The notes below the pieces were generated by a model, which did not search any database, had not been told where the DNA came from, and saw nothing but the letters and a program-made list of their open reading frames with translations. From the NCBI GenBank assembly GCA_022495995.1, contig JAFEMH010002453.1, positions 248,001 through 312,000 on the forward strand: a stretch of DNA of 64,000 nucleotides, written 5' to 3'. The DNA is from Adenophora triphylla var. japonica. Lineage: Eukaryota; Streptophyta; Magnoliopsida; Asterales; Campanulaceae. Below are positions 11,661 through 22,774 of this stretch, piece after piece (position 1 is the stretch's first letter; every line of letters begins with the position of its first letter). Position numbers and translations under genes: made by a program.

Positions 11661-12002
11661 CTATGAGAGATCCATATAGGTTATAAATTCTAGCAACTCC
11701 CCATAAAAGATTCGACGGAACCTCAAGGCCAAAAACTTCTCCAGCTCTTGGGGAGTTTTGAAGCAAGATAAGTTGCTCAAATTTCTTATGTCCGGCTCAG
11801 TGGGTTTTTGTACCCAGCGGCTGTTGCAAACCTGACATTCCTCGTAGCCCAAACGCGAGTGATCATAAATTTTTTTGATTTTCAAGACGATTCTCGGGCC
11901 CACTTCCCTAAGTAAAGACTCCAAAGCCGGCTTCAATTTAAAATCTTCCCCAGACATTCCCTCATCGATTGCATTCATTTCTCCCCTTAGCACCTGGAAC
12001 AA
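11661..12002 (-). CDS. Unrecognised 113-codon open frame
   Basis: Open frame of about 113 codons with a CxxC (ECQVC) and a basic C-terminal part. The 12002 boundary is a TTG, not an ATG. The frame stays open upstream to about 12046, after a TTTTTACAG acceptor-like sequence, so it could be a transferred exon. I recognise no family. It lies in the mitochondrial-like block and may be chance. Confidence 0.25.
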   Translation of the reverse strand: MFQVLRGEMNAIDEGMSGEDFKLKPALESLLREVGPRIVLKIKKIYDHSRLGYEECQVCNSRWVQKPTEPDIRNLSNLSCFKTPQELEKFLALRFRRIFYGELLEFITYMDLS

Positions 12003-12483
12003 TTCAGGGAAGGTAGATCTCGCCAGATGTAATTTCCAGGCATTGAAATCTCACTGTAAAAACGGTTCTCAAGTTAGCGCGAATTTGAAGACGCTTATCC
12101 TCCAGTTGATTGTAGAGAAACAGTAGTTGGAGTCGGCGACTCTCCTAGGGTTCCCTTATCTGGGATACATGGGGAAGAGGATCAAGTTGGTCCTTGTGAA
12201 CAGCTTGATGCACTATCTCCCTTAAATCCTTTGAACGAAATGCGGAAAAAGGAAGGAAAATCCATGGACCGACCCCATCATCTCCACCCCGTAGGAACTA
12301 CGAGATCATCCCAAGGGCGCCTTCGGCATCCAGGGGTCACGGACCGACCATAGAACCCTGTTTAATAAATGGAACGCAGTCCGCTCTCAGGTTGGGCAGT
12401 AAGGGTCAGCTCTTACTTACAAGAGTAGTCTAATCTTTTTATGAAATATAGGCTATACCTTACCAGAGGAGAAGTCATAAATA

Positions 12484-12642
12484 GTGGAAGTTTTCCAAAC
12501 TCAATACAAAGACAACATCGAGTGGATCACTACTAAGAAGGACTTGGAGAGCACTTTACAAAAGGAGAATGAAACGTTTGTTGACTTCACTGAGAGGTGG
12601 AGGGAAAAAATGTCTGAACTCATGGAAAGGCCCAACGCTTAA
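12484..12642 (+). pseudogene. Gypsy gag capsid-core fragment
   Basis: A short frame reads FQTQYKDNIEWITTKKDLES, then ENETFVDFTERWREKMSEL. This is the Retrotrans_gag core (F..QY...., ESF.....RWR) of Tat-like Gypsy elements. It ends at TAA after about 52 codons, with no other part of the element adjacent. Confidence 0.65.
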
Positions 12643-12797
12643 CAGGGACCCTCTTCGATGTTGAATAACCCAATTTGAATTGAACTCAAATCTTTAGAAA
12701 AAACTAATAGACTATCTCCTTTCTTTTATTTCATTTTTTTCTTGCGAAATACCTGATACGGGGCAATAAAAAGACGCAATAGATCCCTTATTTGCCT

Positions 12798-12870
12798 GGG
12801 ATTGTAGTTCAATTGGTCAGAGCACCACCCTGTCATGGCGGAAGCTGCTGGTTCGAGCCCGTCGTTCCAC
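12798..12870 (+). pseudogene. trnD: Decayed organelle-type tRNA-Asp (GUC)
   Basis: GGGATTGTAGTTCAATTGGT, then the anticodon loop CTGTCAT with GTC, then GGTTCGAGCCC match plastid or plant-mitochondrial trnD-GUC. The anticodon stem has an A-C mismatch. The 3' acceptor strand (expected to pair with GGGATTG) is altered (GTCGTTCCACC), so the cloverleaf is not closed. A relic rather than a working tRNA gene. Confidence 0.7.
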
Positions 12871-12899
12871 CCGTGTAAGAGAACCTCCATCTTACCTTA

Positions 12900-13548
12900 G
12901 TGATTATCATTGTTTTTCTCCTATTGTATCCCTACATGAACCCAATTATTTTAGTGAAGCCATCCATCACTGGCCCTCTTTGGCAGCAAGCTATGAATGA
13001 AGAATTACATGCTTTAGAAAAAAATCACACTTGGGACTTAGTTGATCCTCCTGCCGGAAAGAAGCCTATCAGATCCAAATGGGTGTACAAGATCAAAACT
13101 CTATCAGACAGGACTGTTGAGAGATACAAAGCCCGTTTGGTTTCCAAGGGATATACTCAAGAATATGGCATTGACTATGTAGTGACTTTCGCTCTAGTTT
13201 CTCGAATAACTTCAGTTCAAGGTCTTCTTGCTATTGCAGCCGTGAAAGGATGGCATCTTCTTCAGATGGATGTTAAAAACACGTTCTTAAATGGCAAACT
13301 TAATGAAGAAGTTTAAATGCATCCTCCGCAAGGTTATTCTCATCCTCCAAACAAAGTTTGTTTACTCAAATGAGCCCTTTATGGACTGAAACAAGCATCA
13401 AGGGTCTGGTTTACAAAATTAGCTCTACTATTACTCAGATTAGTTTTATTGCTAGCCCTCATGAATCTGCTCTATTCATCAAGCGTACAGATCGAGGAAT
13501 TGTTCTACTTCTTCTGTATGTTGATGATATGATATTAACCGATGAGAC
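12900..13548 (+). pseudogene. Copia reverse transcriptase fragment
   Basis: Copia RT without LTRs: PLWQQAMNEELHALEKNHTW, RYKARLVSKGYTQEYGIDY, LLQMDVKNTFLNG (first Asp), ALYGLKQASRVWF, then LLLLYVDDMIL (catalytic YVDD). Stops occur at about 13314 and 13371, and a frameshift near 13425. It adjoins the mitochondrial-like block, and plant mitochondrial genomes often hold such fragments, so it may have arrived with the block. The match ends just after YVDD. Confidence 0.85.
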
Positions 13549-14540
13549 TATTACACGACTTAAGTATAAGGTCAGAAGATACAAGAGAACTAGAATAAAA
13601 AAAATTCTGATACAATCACGCATCAATTTTGTCAATCCTCTTGAGGGTCTTGTACAATGAGACGAAGAAACCACAAAATTACACTAGTTAGTATAAGTGA
13701 GTTTTCTTTGAGATATAAGATTGTATTTGAAATGTGGCTCATAAAGAACATATTTGAAAAGATAGAAAGATATTACCTTTATGAGCATAGAAAAAACATA
13801 CCATTTGGAAGGATTATAACATATTATATAGGAATGAGATTAAGTAACGAATGAAAAGGGAAGATATGATCCGTTACCAAGAGTCACTTAACCTTCATTG
13901 GATAAAGGGTATAGCTAGTACAACACACGTGATAATCAATACTTGAACAGTTAATGTTACCTAGCAAATGAGCTTAAGGACTTTCAAACAGATGATCATA
14001 ATGAGCATTGGTGGTAGCGCTATTGGGACCCTTATTTAGACTCACAAGTAGAAACATCCTGAAGTAACATGATCAATTGTAGAGGTTTCAACAAGAGTAG
14101 CTTCAATTTATATTTATGAAGTTAGGCATCTTGGATGTGATGCTGCCACACAAAAATGGTTGCATAGGCCCAAAGTTAGCTGTCCAATGGTCGATAATCT
14201 AGCTGCCTTCTCCGTGTAACCCTACACACAAAACACACGTAAACTAGATCGGGGGCGTCTCCAGCAAATCCCCTCCGGCGTGAGTATAAGTACTTGTTTA
14301 GGTGCAGAAGAAAAGAGTACAATGGAAATTGCAAGACATGACTGAAACTGTACTTGAGACTTACATTTTCTGGTTATAGATGTTGTTTATATACTTCCTT
14401 TTGTCATGTGCATGACACATGCCCTTGCCACGAGTCATCTTTCTATTGGAAATGCATGGGAACTCAAAGTTAGTGGAGACGCCACCCTTCCTTTGATAGA
14501 TTCATCATCATTTCATAACAGATTTTGTAAACGAAGTTTC
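13549..14540. other. No gene recognised
   Basis: About 1 kb without a supportable gene. Segments near 14230-14290 (GGGGGCGTCTCCAGCAAATC) and 14476-14490 look like debris of Gypsy LTRs, but I find no paired copy or clear boundary. Confidence 0.4.
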
Positions 14541-14544
14541 TACA

Positions 14545-14922
14545 ATAAAATCTGCAAACGCCTGCACTTTGATTGCCTTGCGAGATTCATACTTGATGTC
14601 AAATTCTGTCAACTCAATGGACCATTTCAGTAGCCTTCCCGCCGTGTCTGGTTGTTGTAGAATTTCTTAGTGGTACATCGGTCAAAACTGTGATAGTATG
14701 AGCCGTGAAATAGGCTCTTAAATTTCGTGCGACAACCACCAAAGCATACGCCAATTTCTCCGCATTGAAGTATCTCACCTCCACTTCACTAAGTACCTTA
14801 GACACATAGTATATCGGCATTTGAACGCTTCCATCCTCCTTCACCAAAACAACGGCAACACCGAAATCAGATGCTGCCAGATATACAAACAACTCATCTC
14901 TTTCAACTGGGCTACACAACAA
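14545..14922 (-). pseudogene. G1 Gypsy RNase H and connection domain
   Basis: LFVYLAASDFGVAVVLVKED and VLSEVEVRYFNAEKLAYALV are the Ty3-type RNase H, followed by LTDVPLRN. A second frame holds LKWSIELTEFDIKYESRK and ADFIVE. Frameshifted near 14640. The element ends here by truncation. Confidence 0.8.
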
Positions 14923-14990
14923 CGGCGGCTTCCAAGATAACTCCTCATTTGCCTAATTGCCTCCTCACATGCCTTGATCCATGAGAATTT

Positions 14991-16013
14991 CTAGCCTCCT
15001 TTCAAAACTTTGAAGAAAGGCAGACATCTTTCAGCTGATTGTGAAATAAAATGCCCCAAGGCAATGATTCTTCCAATCAAGTGTTGTATCTCGCGAATTG
15101 TTTTCGGTGGCAACAAGTCAAGCAAGTCCTGTATTTTCTCTGAATTGGCTTCTATTCCCCTTCTATTCACAAGAAAACCCAAGATCTTTCCCGCTGTGAC
15201 CCCAAAGGTGCACTTGATGGGATTATACTTCATAGAATTTTTTCTCAAGCTATTGAATGTCTTAGCCAGATCATCCAGGTGGTCGCCATCCCATATCTTA
15301 ATTACCATATAGTCTATTTAAGCTTCCACATTTCTCCTAATATGCGAATTAAACACTTCTTTGACCATTTGCTGGTATGTCGCTCCAGCCTTTTTCAACC
15401 CAAACGACATCATTTTATTGCAAAAATTTCCCTTTGGCATTTTGAACGTGGTTTTTGCCTTATTCTCATCCGCCATTATTATTTGATGATAACCCAAATA
15501 AGCGTCAATGAAACTGAACACCTTGTGCCCTGCTATGGAGTCCACCAACTTATCAATCTTCGACAAAGGATAGCAATAATTGGGGCATGCCGAATTTAAA
15601 TCTGTAAAGTCAATATACATCCTCCATTTCTTGTTCGCCTTTAAAACCATTACAAGGCAAGACAACCATATTGGGTATTGAGTTTCCTTTAAGATTCCCG
15701 CCTTCATCAACTTTTCCACCTCTTCCAGAACTGCCTTTTCCTTTTTTGCTGACAAATATCTCACTCTTTGTTTGAAAGGCTCTACATTTGGGTCAACATT
15801 GAGGCAATGCATGGCGACATTCTTATCTACTCCCCTCATATCTTCAGTTTGCCAAGCAAACACATCCAAACTTTGCTTTAGAAACTCAATCAGACTATCT
15901 TGCTCTTCCTTGGAGAGTTGTTTCCCAATTTTGATCTTCTCCTCAGGGAAACTACTATTGATCTCTAGCTCCTCTAATCCTTCCAAAGCCTGAATGTTAG
16001 GCTCATCTCTCAC
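14991..16013 (-). pseudogene. G1 Gypsy reverse transcriptase
   Basis: First frame (16013-15318): LDVFAWQTEDMRGV, PFKQRVRYLSAKKEKAV, FIDAYLGYHQI (first catalytic Asp), FGLKKAGATYQ. The second catalytic motif, expected as YVDDMLVK, reads NVEA-stop-IDYMVIK at about 15310-15325, so the active site is destroyed. The frame resumes 15308-14991 with LRKNSMKYNPIKCTFGVTAG and GILVNRRGIEAN-like thumb sequence. Confidence 0.85.
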
Positions 16014-16796
16014 TTGTAAAGTATCTACTTATATTCTCTTCCTTTTCTTGGTACTGGTGAGAAACTCTTCATCATTCTTTGGTAACTTTTTCTGTGGGCT
16101 GCCCATCTAAAGTCTCAACCTCCATTTCCTCGCACTTCTCAACTTCCTCTATTCTAGGCTCTTCCATCTGCACAATCTTCTATAATTTCTTCTTGCACAA
16201 TCTTCTTCCGCGTTTCCCTCCTTTCATCTACCTCCATTCTTTCTCCCTCTACCTCTTTGGTTGCCACAACTACTATGATTGCCGAATGGTTTCTCATACT
16301 TTCTGTTTCTTCCCATTCCATCTCCCCCTCAAAAGCGGCAATTATATTGATGCGCAGTGGCCGAACTGCTGATATTGTGGTCAATGAGCTGGTACTTGCC
16401 GCCTTTCCTTTCTGCATTTCTCTTTTCTTCCTTATAACTGTGATTGCTTCACTTTTAATACATCCAATGCCGTTGGGGGTGGGGTATTTCACCCTTTGAT
16501 GCGGAATGATCTTAGGCCAACCCATTGATTTAGCATGCAATGATCTTAGGCCCAACCCCCGCTTGGCGGGGAGCGCTTGGCGCACCGGGATTTGCCCTTT
16601 GCCCTTAAAGCATAATATTACTACAAACCCTAGTTTTCATCAACAATATGCTAGGTTTTCTAGGTTAAAGGACAATACCCAAAAGGTTTAATCAATACCT
16701 TAACGTTGAATATCCCAAGCAATGAAGAAGGTTCCTCCTTCTTCTCGATAATCCGGCAGTTTCTCCTCTCTGCGGCACCTCCCTTCCCTCTGCAGT

Positions 16797-16822
16797 CCAT
16801 CTCTCTCTCTCTCTCTCTCTCT
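16797..16822. repeat. CT dinucleotide microsatellite
   Basis: A run of about 12 CT units, within pyrimidine-rich sequence that resembles a plant 5' leader. The stretch 16600-17340 around it holds no recognised gene. Confidence 0.9.
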
Positions 16823-17339
16823 TCTCTTATTCACGACACACAACAAATAGGCTGCTAGGGTTGGGGTTTAATTTGTATTAATAGGTAGCTTAATTAAACC
16901 TAACCTAATCGGGTTTCCTAAGCCCACAAGGATTTCTTAAGCCTAAATAATTTAAAGAGCCCACATCTAATTTAACTAGTATTAGGAAACCAAAATAAAA
17001 CAAAATTCAGTTTTTAAATAAGGAGTATTTATTTAATTAAAAGAGGTAAAGTAATTAAATGGGAAAATAAAATAATAATAAAAAAAATGGGTCATGACAT
17101 TTAGAGAGAGGGGAGAAATCAAAAAATGAGGAGAGAGAGAGGAGGGAGGGAAGGTTTTATTTGGGGCTAAAGTAGAATTGGCATTTAGGAATTATTTTGG
17201 ACCGGGTCAATGAGATGGTGGGTTTATATGAAATTTTGATTTGGGTCTATTTAAATAGTGTTTGGGATTTTGGAAATAACATGGGTTTTTATGCTGAATG
17301 GTTTAAACTGAGAGGGCCTCTTATTCCTATTCTTTTTTC

Positions 17340-18795
17340 ATTAACTGGTAGGTGGGGAATCTCCATCGGTGTTTACTATTTCTCCGCCTCTCTCCTAACA
17401 CACACAACACACTCATACATTTTCTTGTACTTCTCCAACGCCTTACATCCTATCGAGTAAGTTACTTACCATCTGCCAATGTTGATTCAGAATTCACCTT
17501 TTTAGATATCTAAACTGATTTAGATAACTATTATAAACCCTAATTTCCTTTCCTCTTTTGATTCTCTCTTTAAATTGATTTAGGTTAATTTTATCCATCA
17601 TGTCCAATGATTTTTTATCCCAAAATGAATGAGTTGAGTTAAATTTGCATGTTTTTTCAGGTCTGTATAGATAATTTCAAGAATAACTGTTTATTTATTT
17701 TTTAGAATTATTTGTTCACTTCAAAATATTGATTCTATCAAAATGGTAACTGTTTAGATTCTTAGTTTTTAGATTTTTCTTTACCAGAAAAATCCTTTTT
17801 TCTCATACATTCATTTTGGGTTTGCATTTAATACAAGCTTTCATAATTATTTGTCTTAGTTGTTCATTCCTGTTTGCAATTCGTAACACTTTTTTGTGGT
17901 GGTTATATTTATTTTTCATATTCCTTAATTTTGATCATTTTCTGGTTTTCTGCTTAGTTGATTAACTTCTGCGGATTCCTATAAGTATATATCAGTTCCC
18001 TAGTTCTGTTTCCTTTATAATTCATATCCTTAATTTAGTGATGAATTTATAATGGATGTTGTTTTTCAGGCTAGGTATTTGTTATGATAGTGCCCCTGAG
18101 GACTTGGTGCCAAGGGTGAGAAAATTTAATCAAATTCTCCATTCTTGATTCCTATATTACTTGACTAGATTATTGGTCGTATCCCTCTTTACTGTTAAAC
18201 TGTTACTTTGATTGTCTAGCAAACCATTTTTTATTTTTTTTGTCTAGCAAGCATGTATATAAGCTGATACCTTTTTTTTTTTTTAAAAGGTTCCTAATCC
18301 ACCAAAATGTTATTCTTTTTTTAATATTGCTCAGTCACCGGGGGATTTAGCCATTTGAGTGTCAAATGTCAGAACTTAGCCAGAACACGATTCCTAACAT
18401 AAGTGGGCTAACTAGCATATGTAACATATAAACCTCTTGGATCTACCTTTGTAAATGTTCCTTTCTTTATCTTGGCCATTAGGCCTTTTTTAGTTATGAA
18501 TCTGAACCTCTACGTTTTAGTATCTTCAATGATTTCATTATTAAAACTACAATCAATGAAGTAAGTGGTTCTGAAGGTTCTGATTTCATATCCATATGAC
18601 TAACCATAAGTTTTACTCAACACTTTATTTATTTCTTTTATTAATTCACTGAGCAGTGCCTTGGTACTAGCACACTATCAATCAACAGGAGCCCTCACTT
18701 TAGAGGAGAAGGTCGTTGTTCATGACATTTCAGTCAGCACTAGGATTCGAGTTGTGAATGTCTTGTGAGCCCCTCAACCTCCAAGAAAGTAAGCT
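17340..18795 (+). pseudogene. Decayed copy 1 of a duplicated multi-exon gene
   Basis: A segment recurring at 60.72-61.71 kb. Shared parts: a leader with TTCTCCAACGCCTTACATC ending in a GTAAGTTAC donor (17459); a short exon after TTTTTCAG (18070-18116, LGICYDSAPEDLVPR in one frame) with donor GTGAGA; and an exon at about 18656-18790 with donor GTAAGC. In the last exon SPHFRxEKVVVHDIS is broken by a GA insertion absent from the other copy, and a TGA follows NVL. I do not recognise the protein. Sequence similar to 62870-62950 returns at 19690-19800, so the duplication spanned over 2 kb. Confidence 0.6.
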
Positions 18796-18984
18796 AATTA
18801 TTCTTTGTTCATCTCAATACATGTTCCCATGTTTACGAGCAATCGATCAACTACATCAGTATCAAAAATACAAGCAGAAAAACTTAGAAACAAATTTAAT
18901 ATTAATATTTTATGCGTACTGTCAGCTCAGAATTATAAATTATTCACGTTACACGTGTAACTGAAGATTTAAATTTAGAGTGTC

Positions 18985-19009
18985 AAAAAAAAAAAAAAAA
19001 AAAAAAAAA
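18985..19009 (+). repeat. Poly(A) tract
   Basis: 25 consecutive A. It could be the tail of a retroposed insertion (the preceding 170 bp, absent from the 60-kb copy) or simple expansion. No target duplication was identified. Confidence 0.6.
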
Positions 19010-19159
19010 CTAAAGGATCAAGAACTTCTTATGAAGAATGATCCACAATCTAAAAAAGTAATCAATGATTTCTTTCTTTGTCATTCATAGAAGTTCCAAG
19101 TATGTTAGGACTTGCAGAAAAAATCTATGGCCCTCATTTTAAATCTGTTTGTAATCGTG

Positions 19160-19614
19160 CTAAATTTCTAACATGCAGGGGTAGTCCCACGTTGAGTACA
19201 ACCTTTTAAGATGAGGAGCGTTTGCCGGACAAATTGATGTTAGAGGTGCTCTGAAGGTTATGCATTGAAGGTTAGGATCAATTATCGCAACGGAGCCCAC
19301 CAAGTTTCTGCCTTTAACATCCAGTATCAAAAGTGAGCCTAGGAATCCAACGAACGTAGGTGGAGGCTCAAAATGACAGTTGCAGAGGTTCAATGTAGTA
19401 TGTAGGGGATGCGAAAAACGCTCCACTGGTACTCTGAGGGTTGTAGAGTAAATTCCTGGACCCCACTTTGAAGCACATGACTTGTCACGTGATTGATCTC
19501 GGAATACCTAAATGGTCCGCTCAAGTAAAGGGTGAATTTTAAGATTGGCCGACAACGAGCGGATGCAATTTGATCAGTTCTCCTTGATGAATTAGGAGAA
19601 TTGATCGACTTCAA
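19160..19614 (-). pseudogene. F-box/LRR (FBD-type) protein fragment
   Basis: Minus-strand LRR portion of an F-box/FBD-type protein. The first frame (19614-19390) gives FTLYLSGPFRYSEINHVTSH and a QEFTLQPSEYQWSVFRIPY strand. After a +1 shift near 19400 the second frame gives TTLNLCNCHFEPPPTFVGFL, the family's LxLxxCxFxPPPxFxGF repeat. No F-box or FBD domain is present. It sits inside the copy-1 segment of the duplicated locus and is absent from copy 2, so it arrived separately. It belongs to the same broad family as 1543-1983, but the two overlap in different LRR regions. Confidence 0.65.
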
Positions 19615-19799
19615 ATTGAATTAGGAGATTAGTAGGGAATTGGTTTATGGGTGCTTATGTGCTCAGGCATTGTTTGTTGGGTATAATAGCGCCATCAGTG
19701 TATTATGTAGTCCTAAGATTCAAACATGTTATAGTTGATCGGAAATACGACAATGTAGTATATATCACACTGTATATGTTGAAGATTGAATTATCAAAA

Positions 19800-20562
19800 A
19801 ATGTTTGCTCATTTTCTATCGCCTTCTATTTTGTCTACTTTCTGTATGTTCTTAGGGAGGATGATAAAAAGTAATTCAGTATTACCAAAACCATCTCTAT
19901 TGGACGAAAAACCATTAGCTGCTGTTGTCTTGAATTTTTTAGCATACTTCGAAGAGCTCTTAACTGGGCTTTGGCTCCATAAATGCAAATGGTCAAAGAA
20001 AGGTTGATTAGGAACCAAATGAAGAAGAATAAAGAAGTCTAGATTGTTCATGGTTAGAGTTTCTGCATGAAAGAAATATGAGTCAAAAAAATAATAAACA
20101 GGAAGACGGTCATTCATGTTGAAGGTTCATCAGCCCAAATGACATAGTCTGCTTCCATTGCCTACGATTCAGTGGCTCTAGAATACGAGTGCAGAGGAAG
20201 AATAATTAAGACGGATGGATCAAAAAAGTCTTGTGTACTTATTGAGTCTCATTTCACCTGAACTCACATTGAGATATCTATATTTTCAATGATATTCCTA
20301 TATACTCCTATACTCCCTCTCATTACAAGGTCTGCTAAACTGCACCATTTGGGTTATATTTAACGGTGTGTGCTACAAGTGCTAGTTGCACCGATAAACC
20401 TTGATAGCCAAGAGCCTAATAAAATCCAATATCCTTGACAGGTAGTCTGACTCAAATAATACCCAATATAATGTGGATCCATGGGCCGGAGCAGTTTTAC
20501 CATACAGAGGAGGTACAACGAGCTCCTAATCTTGGCCATCATCAAGTAATGGGGGTGCCTAC
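19800..20562. other. No complete gene; end of older Gypsy
   Basis: 19800-20340 has no recognised product; a minus-strand frame at 20117-19809 is open but matches nothing I know. From about 20430 to 20562 the sequence ends in GGGGGTGCCTAC, continuing at 24813 as CCTACTAGGGCGGC after the Copia B insertion, so it belongs to the tail of Gypsy G2. Confidence 0.4.
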
Positions 20563-20782
20563 TGTAAGAAGTTACAGCGGAAGAGAGAAAAGGCAATTGG
20601 AGAATTATTCCTTCATGATTTATTTCCATACTGAGGATACAAATATATATACACAGATCCTAAGCAGAGATACACTAATACAAAGAATAGCTATAGTCAC
20701 CAAGATAAACTATCTATACAGAGAACTAAAATACCAACAGGCAAGTGTAATGAACAAATGCTGATACAATTCTCGGCTAATA
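20563..20782 (-). repeat. 3' LTR of Copia B
   Basis: 220 bp, identical to 24593-24812. It adjoins the polypurine tract on its right side and the CCTAC duplication on its left. Confidence 0.95.
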
Positions 20783-20793
20783 CCCCCCCCCCC

Positions 20794-21384
20794 TCAAGCG
20801 AGACGGCCATAAGGGAGGCGGAGCTTGACAGAAAGTTCTTGAAAACGTGGTTTGGACAGCCCTTTGGTGAAGACATCGGCTAATTGATCGTTAGATGAGA
20901 CATATCGTAATTGTAGAAACCCACGAGTTACGAGTTCACGAACAAAATGATAATCAATTTCTATATGACGAGTACGAGCATGGAAAACTGGATTACGTGC
21001 CATATGTAAAGCTGAGATATTATCGCAAAATAAGTGCGGGTTACGGAATGGGATATGGAGTTCCCGAAATAGATAAGAAAACCATCTCAGCTCGGCAGTA
21101 GTCTGGGCAATAGCTCGATACTCGGCTTCACTACTCGGCCAGAAAGCTGTAGTCTGTTTCTTTGCAGTCCAAGACACAAGGTTAGAACCAATAAAGATGC
21201 ATGCTCCAGTTGTGGAACGTCGGTCGTCCGGATCGCCCGCCCAATCAGCATCAGAGTATGCACAAATAGATAAGTTCGAGGAGCGATAAAAGGTGAGACC
21301 CAAAGAGAGTGTACCTTTAATGAACACGAGAATTCTCTTAGGCTGCGACAAGATGGGTCGAGCGAGGCGATGCATAAGCGGCAT
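20794..21384 (-). pseudogene. Copia B RNase H
   Basis: 196-codon open frame with an intact Copia RNase H: CAYSDADWAGDPDDRRSTTG, PSSEAEYRAIAQTTAEL, LFCDNISALHMARN, HIEIDYHFVRELV and DQLADVFTKGL (Asp kept, unlike Copia A). It connects to RT upstream only after frameshifts at about 21370-21480. Confidence 0.88.
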
Positions 21385-21499
21385 ACACGATTAGCGAGAA
21401 TGCTATATCGGGACGAGTGAGAGTGAGATCTGCCCGACCCTCCAACAAGACTACGATATGTAGTTGGATCGAGCGAAAGGGTCACCATCATGAGATGAC

Positions 21500-22300
21500 A
21501 ACCGAGAGTGCGGAATAGAAGGAGTAGAAGGCTGGTTTACGATCGAGACATGTTAAACCGGTCCAACAGATCAAGAGCATATCTCTGCTGACGTAACTGT
21601 AGCTTTGCTTTATCCCGAGATGCTTCAATACCCAAGAAAAAACTCAAATCACCAAGACGTCGACTATCAAAAGTGGCACAAATATCATCAATGATGGAGG
21701 TGAAAACAGAAGGAGAAGATCCTGTAATGATGATATCGTCCACATATACGAGAATAATGGTAGTAGAATCGGTGGTGTGCCGAATAAACAAGGAAGAATC
21801 CGAAGAGCAAGTTGACAAACTTGTGACGGAGTAAGAAATCATGGAGGCGTTGAAACCATGCCAGGAAACTGTTTCAACCCATATAAAGCTTTATGAAGTT
21901 TGCAAACAAAGTGGAGAAGAGGGATTAATGAAAGCGGGAGGCCGTTTCATATACACTTCTTCATTGAGAAAACCGTTGAGAAATGCATTAGAACATCGAG
22001 TTGCTTAATGTCCCAAGCTGCGAGAATGAGCAACGATAATACGGTTCGGATAGTTGACGGTTTAACAAGCTGGGAATGTCTCATCATAGTCGAGTCCGGC
22101 TTGTTGAGTAAAGCCACTGAGCAGCGAGTCGGGCTTTATGTCGTTCAATTGACCCATCGCCTTTCGTTTGACCTTAAAGATCCAACGACATCCCACAACA
22201 TTCATATGAGGCGACACGGAACGAGAGACCAAGTTCGATTTTTATGTAATCTTTGTGAGTTCGTCCTTCATTGCAATCTGCAATGAGGGAATCTGGTAGC
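21500..22300 (-). pseudogene. Copia B reverse transcriptase, frameshifted
   Basis: 21842-21537 is open with SDSSLFIRHTTDSTTIILVY followed by VDDIIITGSS, so YVDD is intact. The upstream fingers and palm (22300-21843) align to Copia A at the DNA level but carry several 1-2-base indels and cannot be read as one frame. Many sit at CAG/CTG positions of the relative. Confidence 0.8.
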
Positions 22301-22774
22301 TTGTTTGAATGTCAGGGGCTCATAGGATAACGGATCATTACGAATAGCAACCAACGCAGAAGGCAAAGAATGTGGTGATGTTGCGGCAAGTAATTCGAGA
22401 CACGGCTCGGTAGCGAAGAGGTGGAGGTGAAGAGTTCGCATTTGTTTCGGAAGGAAACAGTGGAATATCCACGCTAGCATTTCCGAGGCCGAAATTGTGG
22501 TGCACAGGTGCTGTCAGGAGCATTGTTGAGATTTGGAGAACCAGTGGGGGTCTCATTTACCAGCGGTGAATGGGTTAGGGCGGTGGTGAAGCGGGCGGAA
22601 GATGAAAAGGGATCGGGCATTTGTGAAACACTTTTCGCACAGGCGGATGGCGGAATAGTGCGATGGGAGGCTGGACCGGATCGTGAGCTGGGGCCAGGCG
22701 GAAGGACCTCCACTCAGTGAAGCTTGGTATGGGCGGTGGGCAGTGCTCCTGCTCTGAAAGGCTAGATCTCGAGT

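Larger units (their letters stand above)
9945..12880. other. Mitochondrial-like DNA block (probable NUMT)
   Basis: The base composition and style differ from the flanks: long purine-rich and pyrimidine-rich runs without AT bias, typical of plant mitochondrial spacers. The stretch around 12285-12400 (CTTCGGCATCCAGGGGTCAC and following) is one I recall from plant mitochondrial genomes. It also holds a plastid 16S piece and a decayed trnD-like sequence, both common cargo of plant mitochondrial DNA. Small open frames at 10238-10426 and 10705-10896 have no recognisable product. Assignment is from recollection and composition, not from a search. Confidence 0.6.
14541..16585 (-). mobile_element. Truncated Gypsy element G1 (pol only)
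   Basis: Read from right to left: a protease-to-RT linker (KYPTPNGIGCIKSEA, near 16480), RT, RNase H, and the KWSIELTEFDIKYE connection domain (to about 14545), where it stops. No integrase, gag or LTR is found. Multiple frameshifts and a stop at the YVDD site show long decay. The linker and connection motifs are those of Tat-related Gypsy elements. The RT closely resembles that at 26150-26479, so both derive from one family. Confidence 0.8.

Noticed and set aside
19809..20117. 102-codon minus-strand frame as a host exon
   Set aside because: It overlaps sequence shared with the 3' flank of the duplicated locus and has no recognisable domain or supported splice sites.
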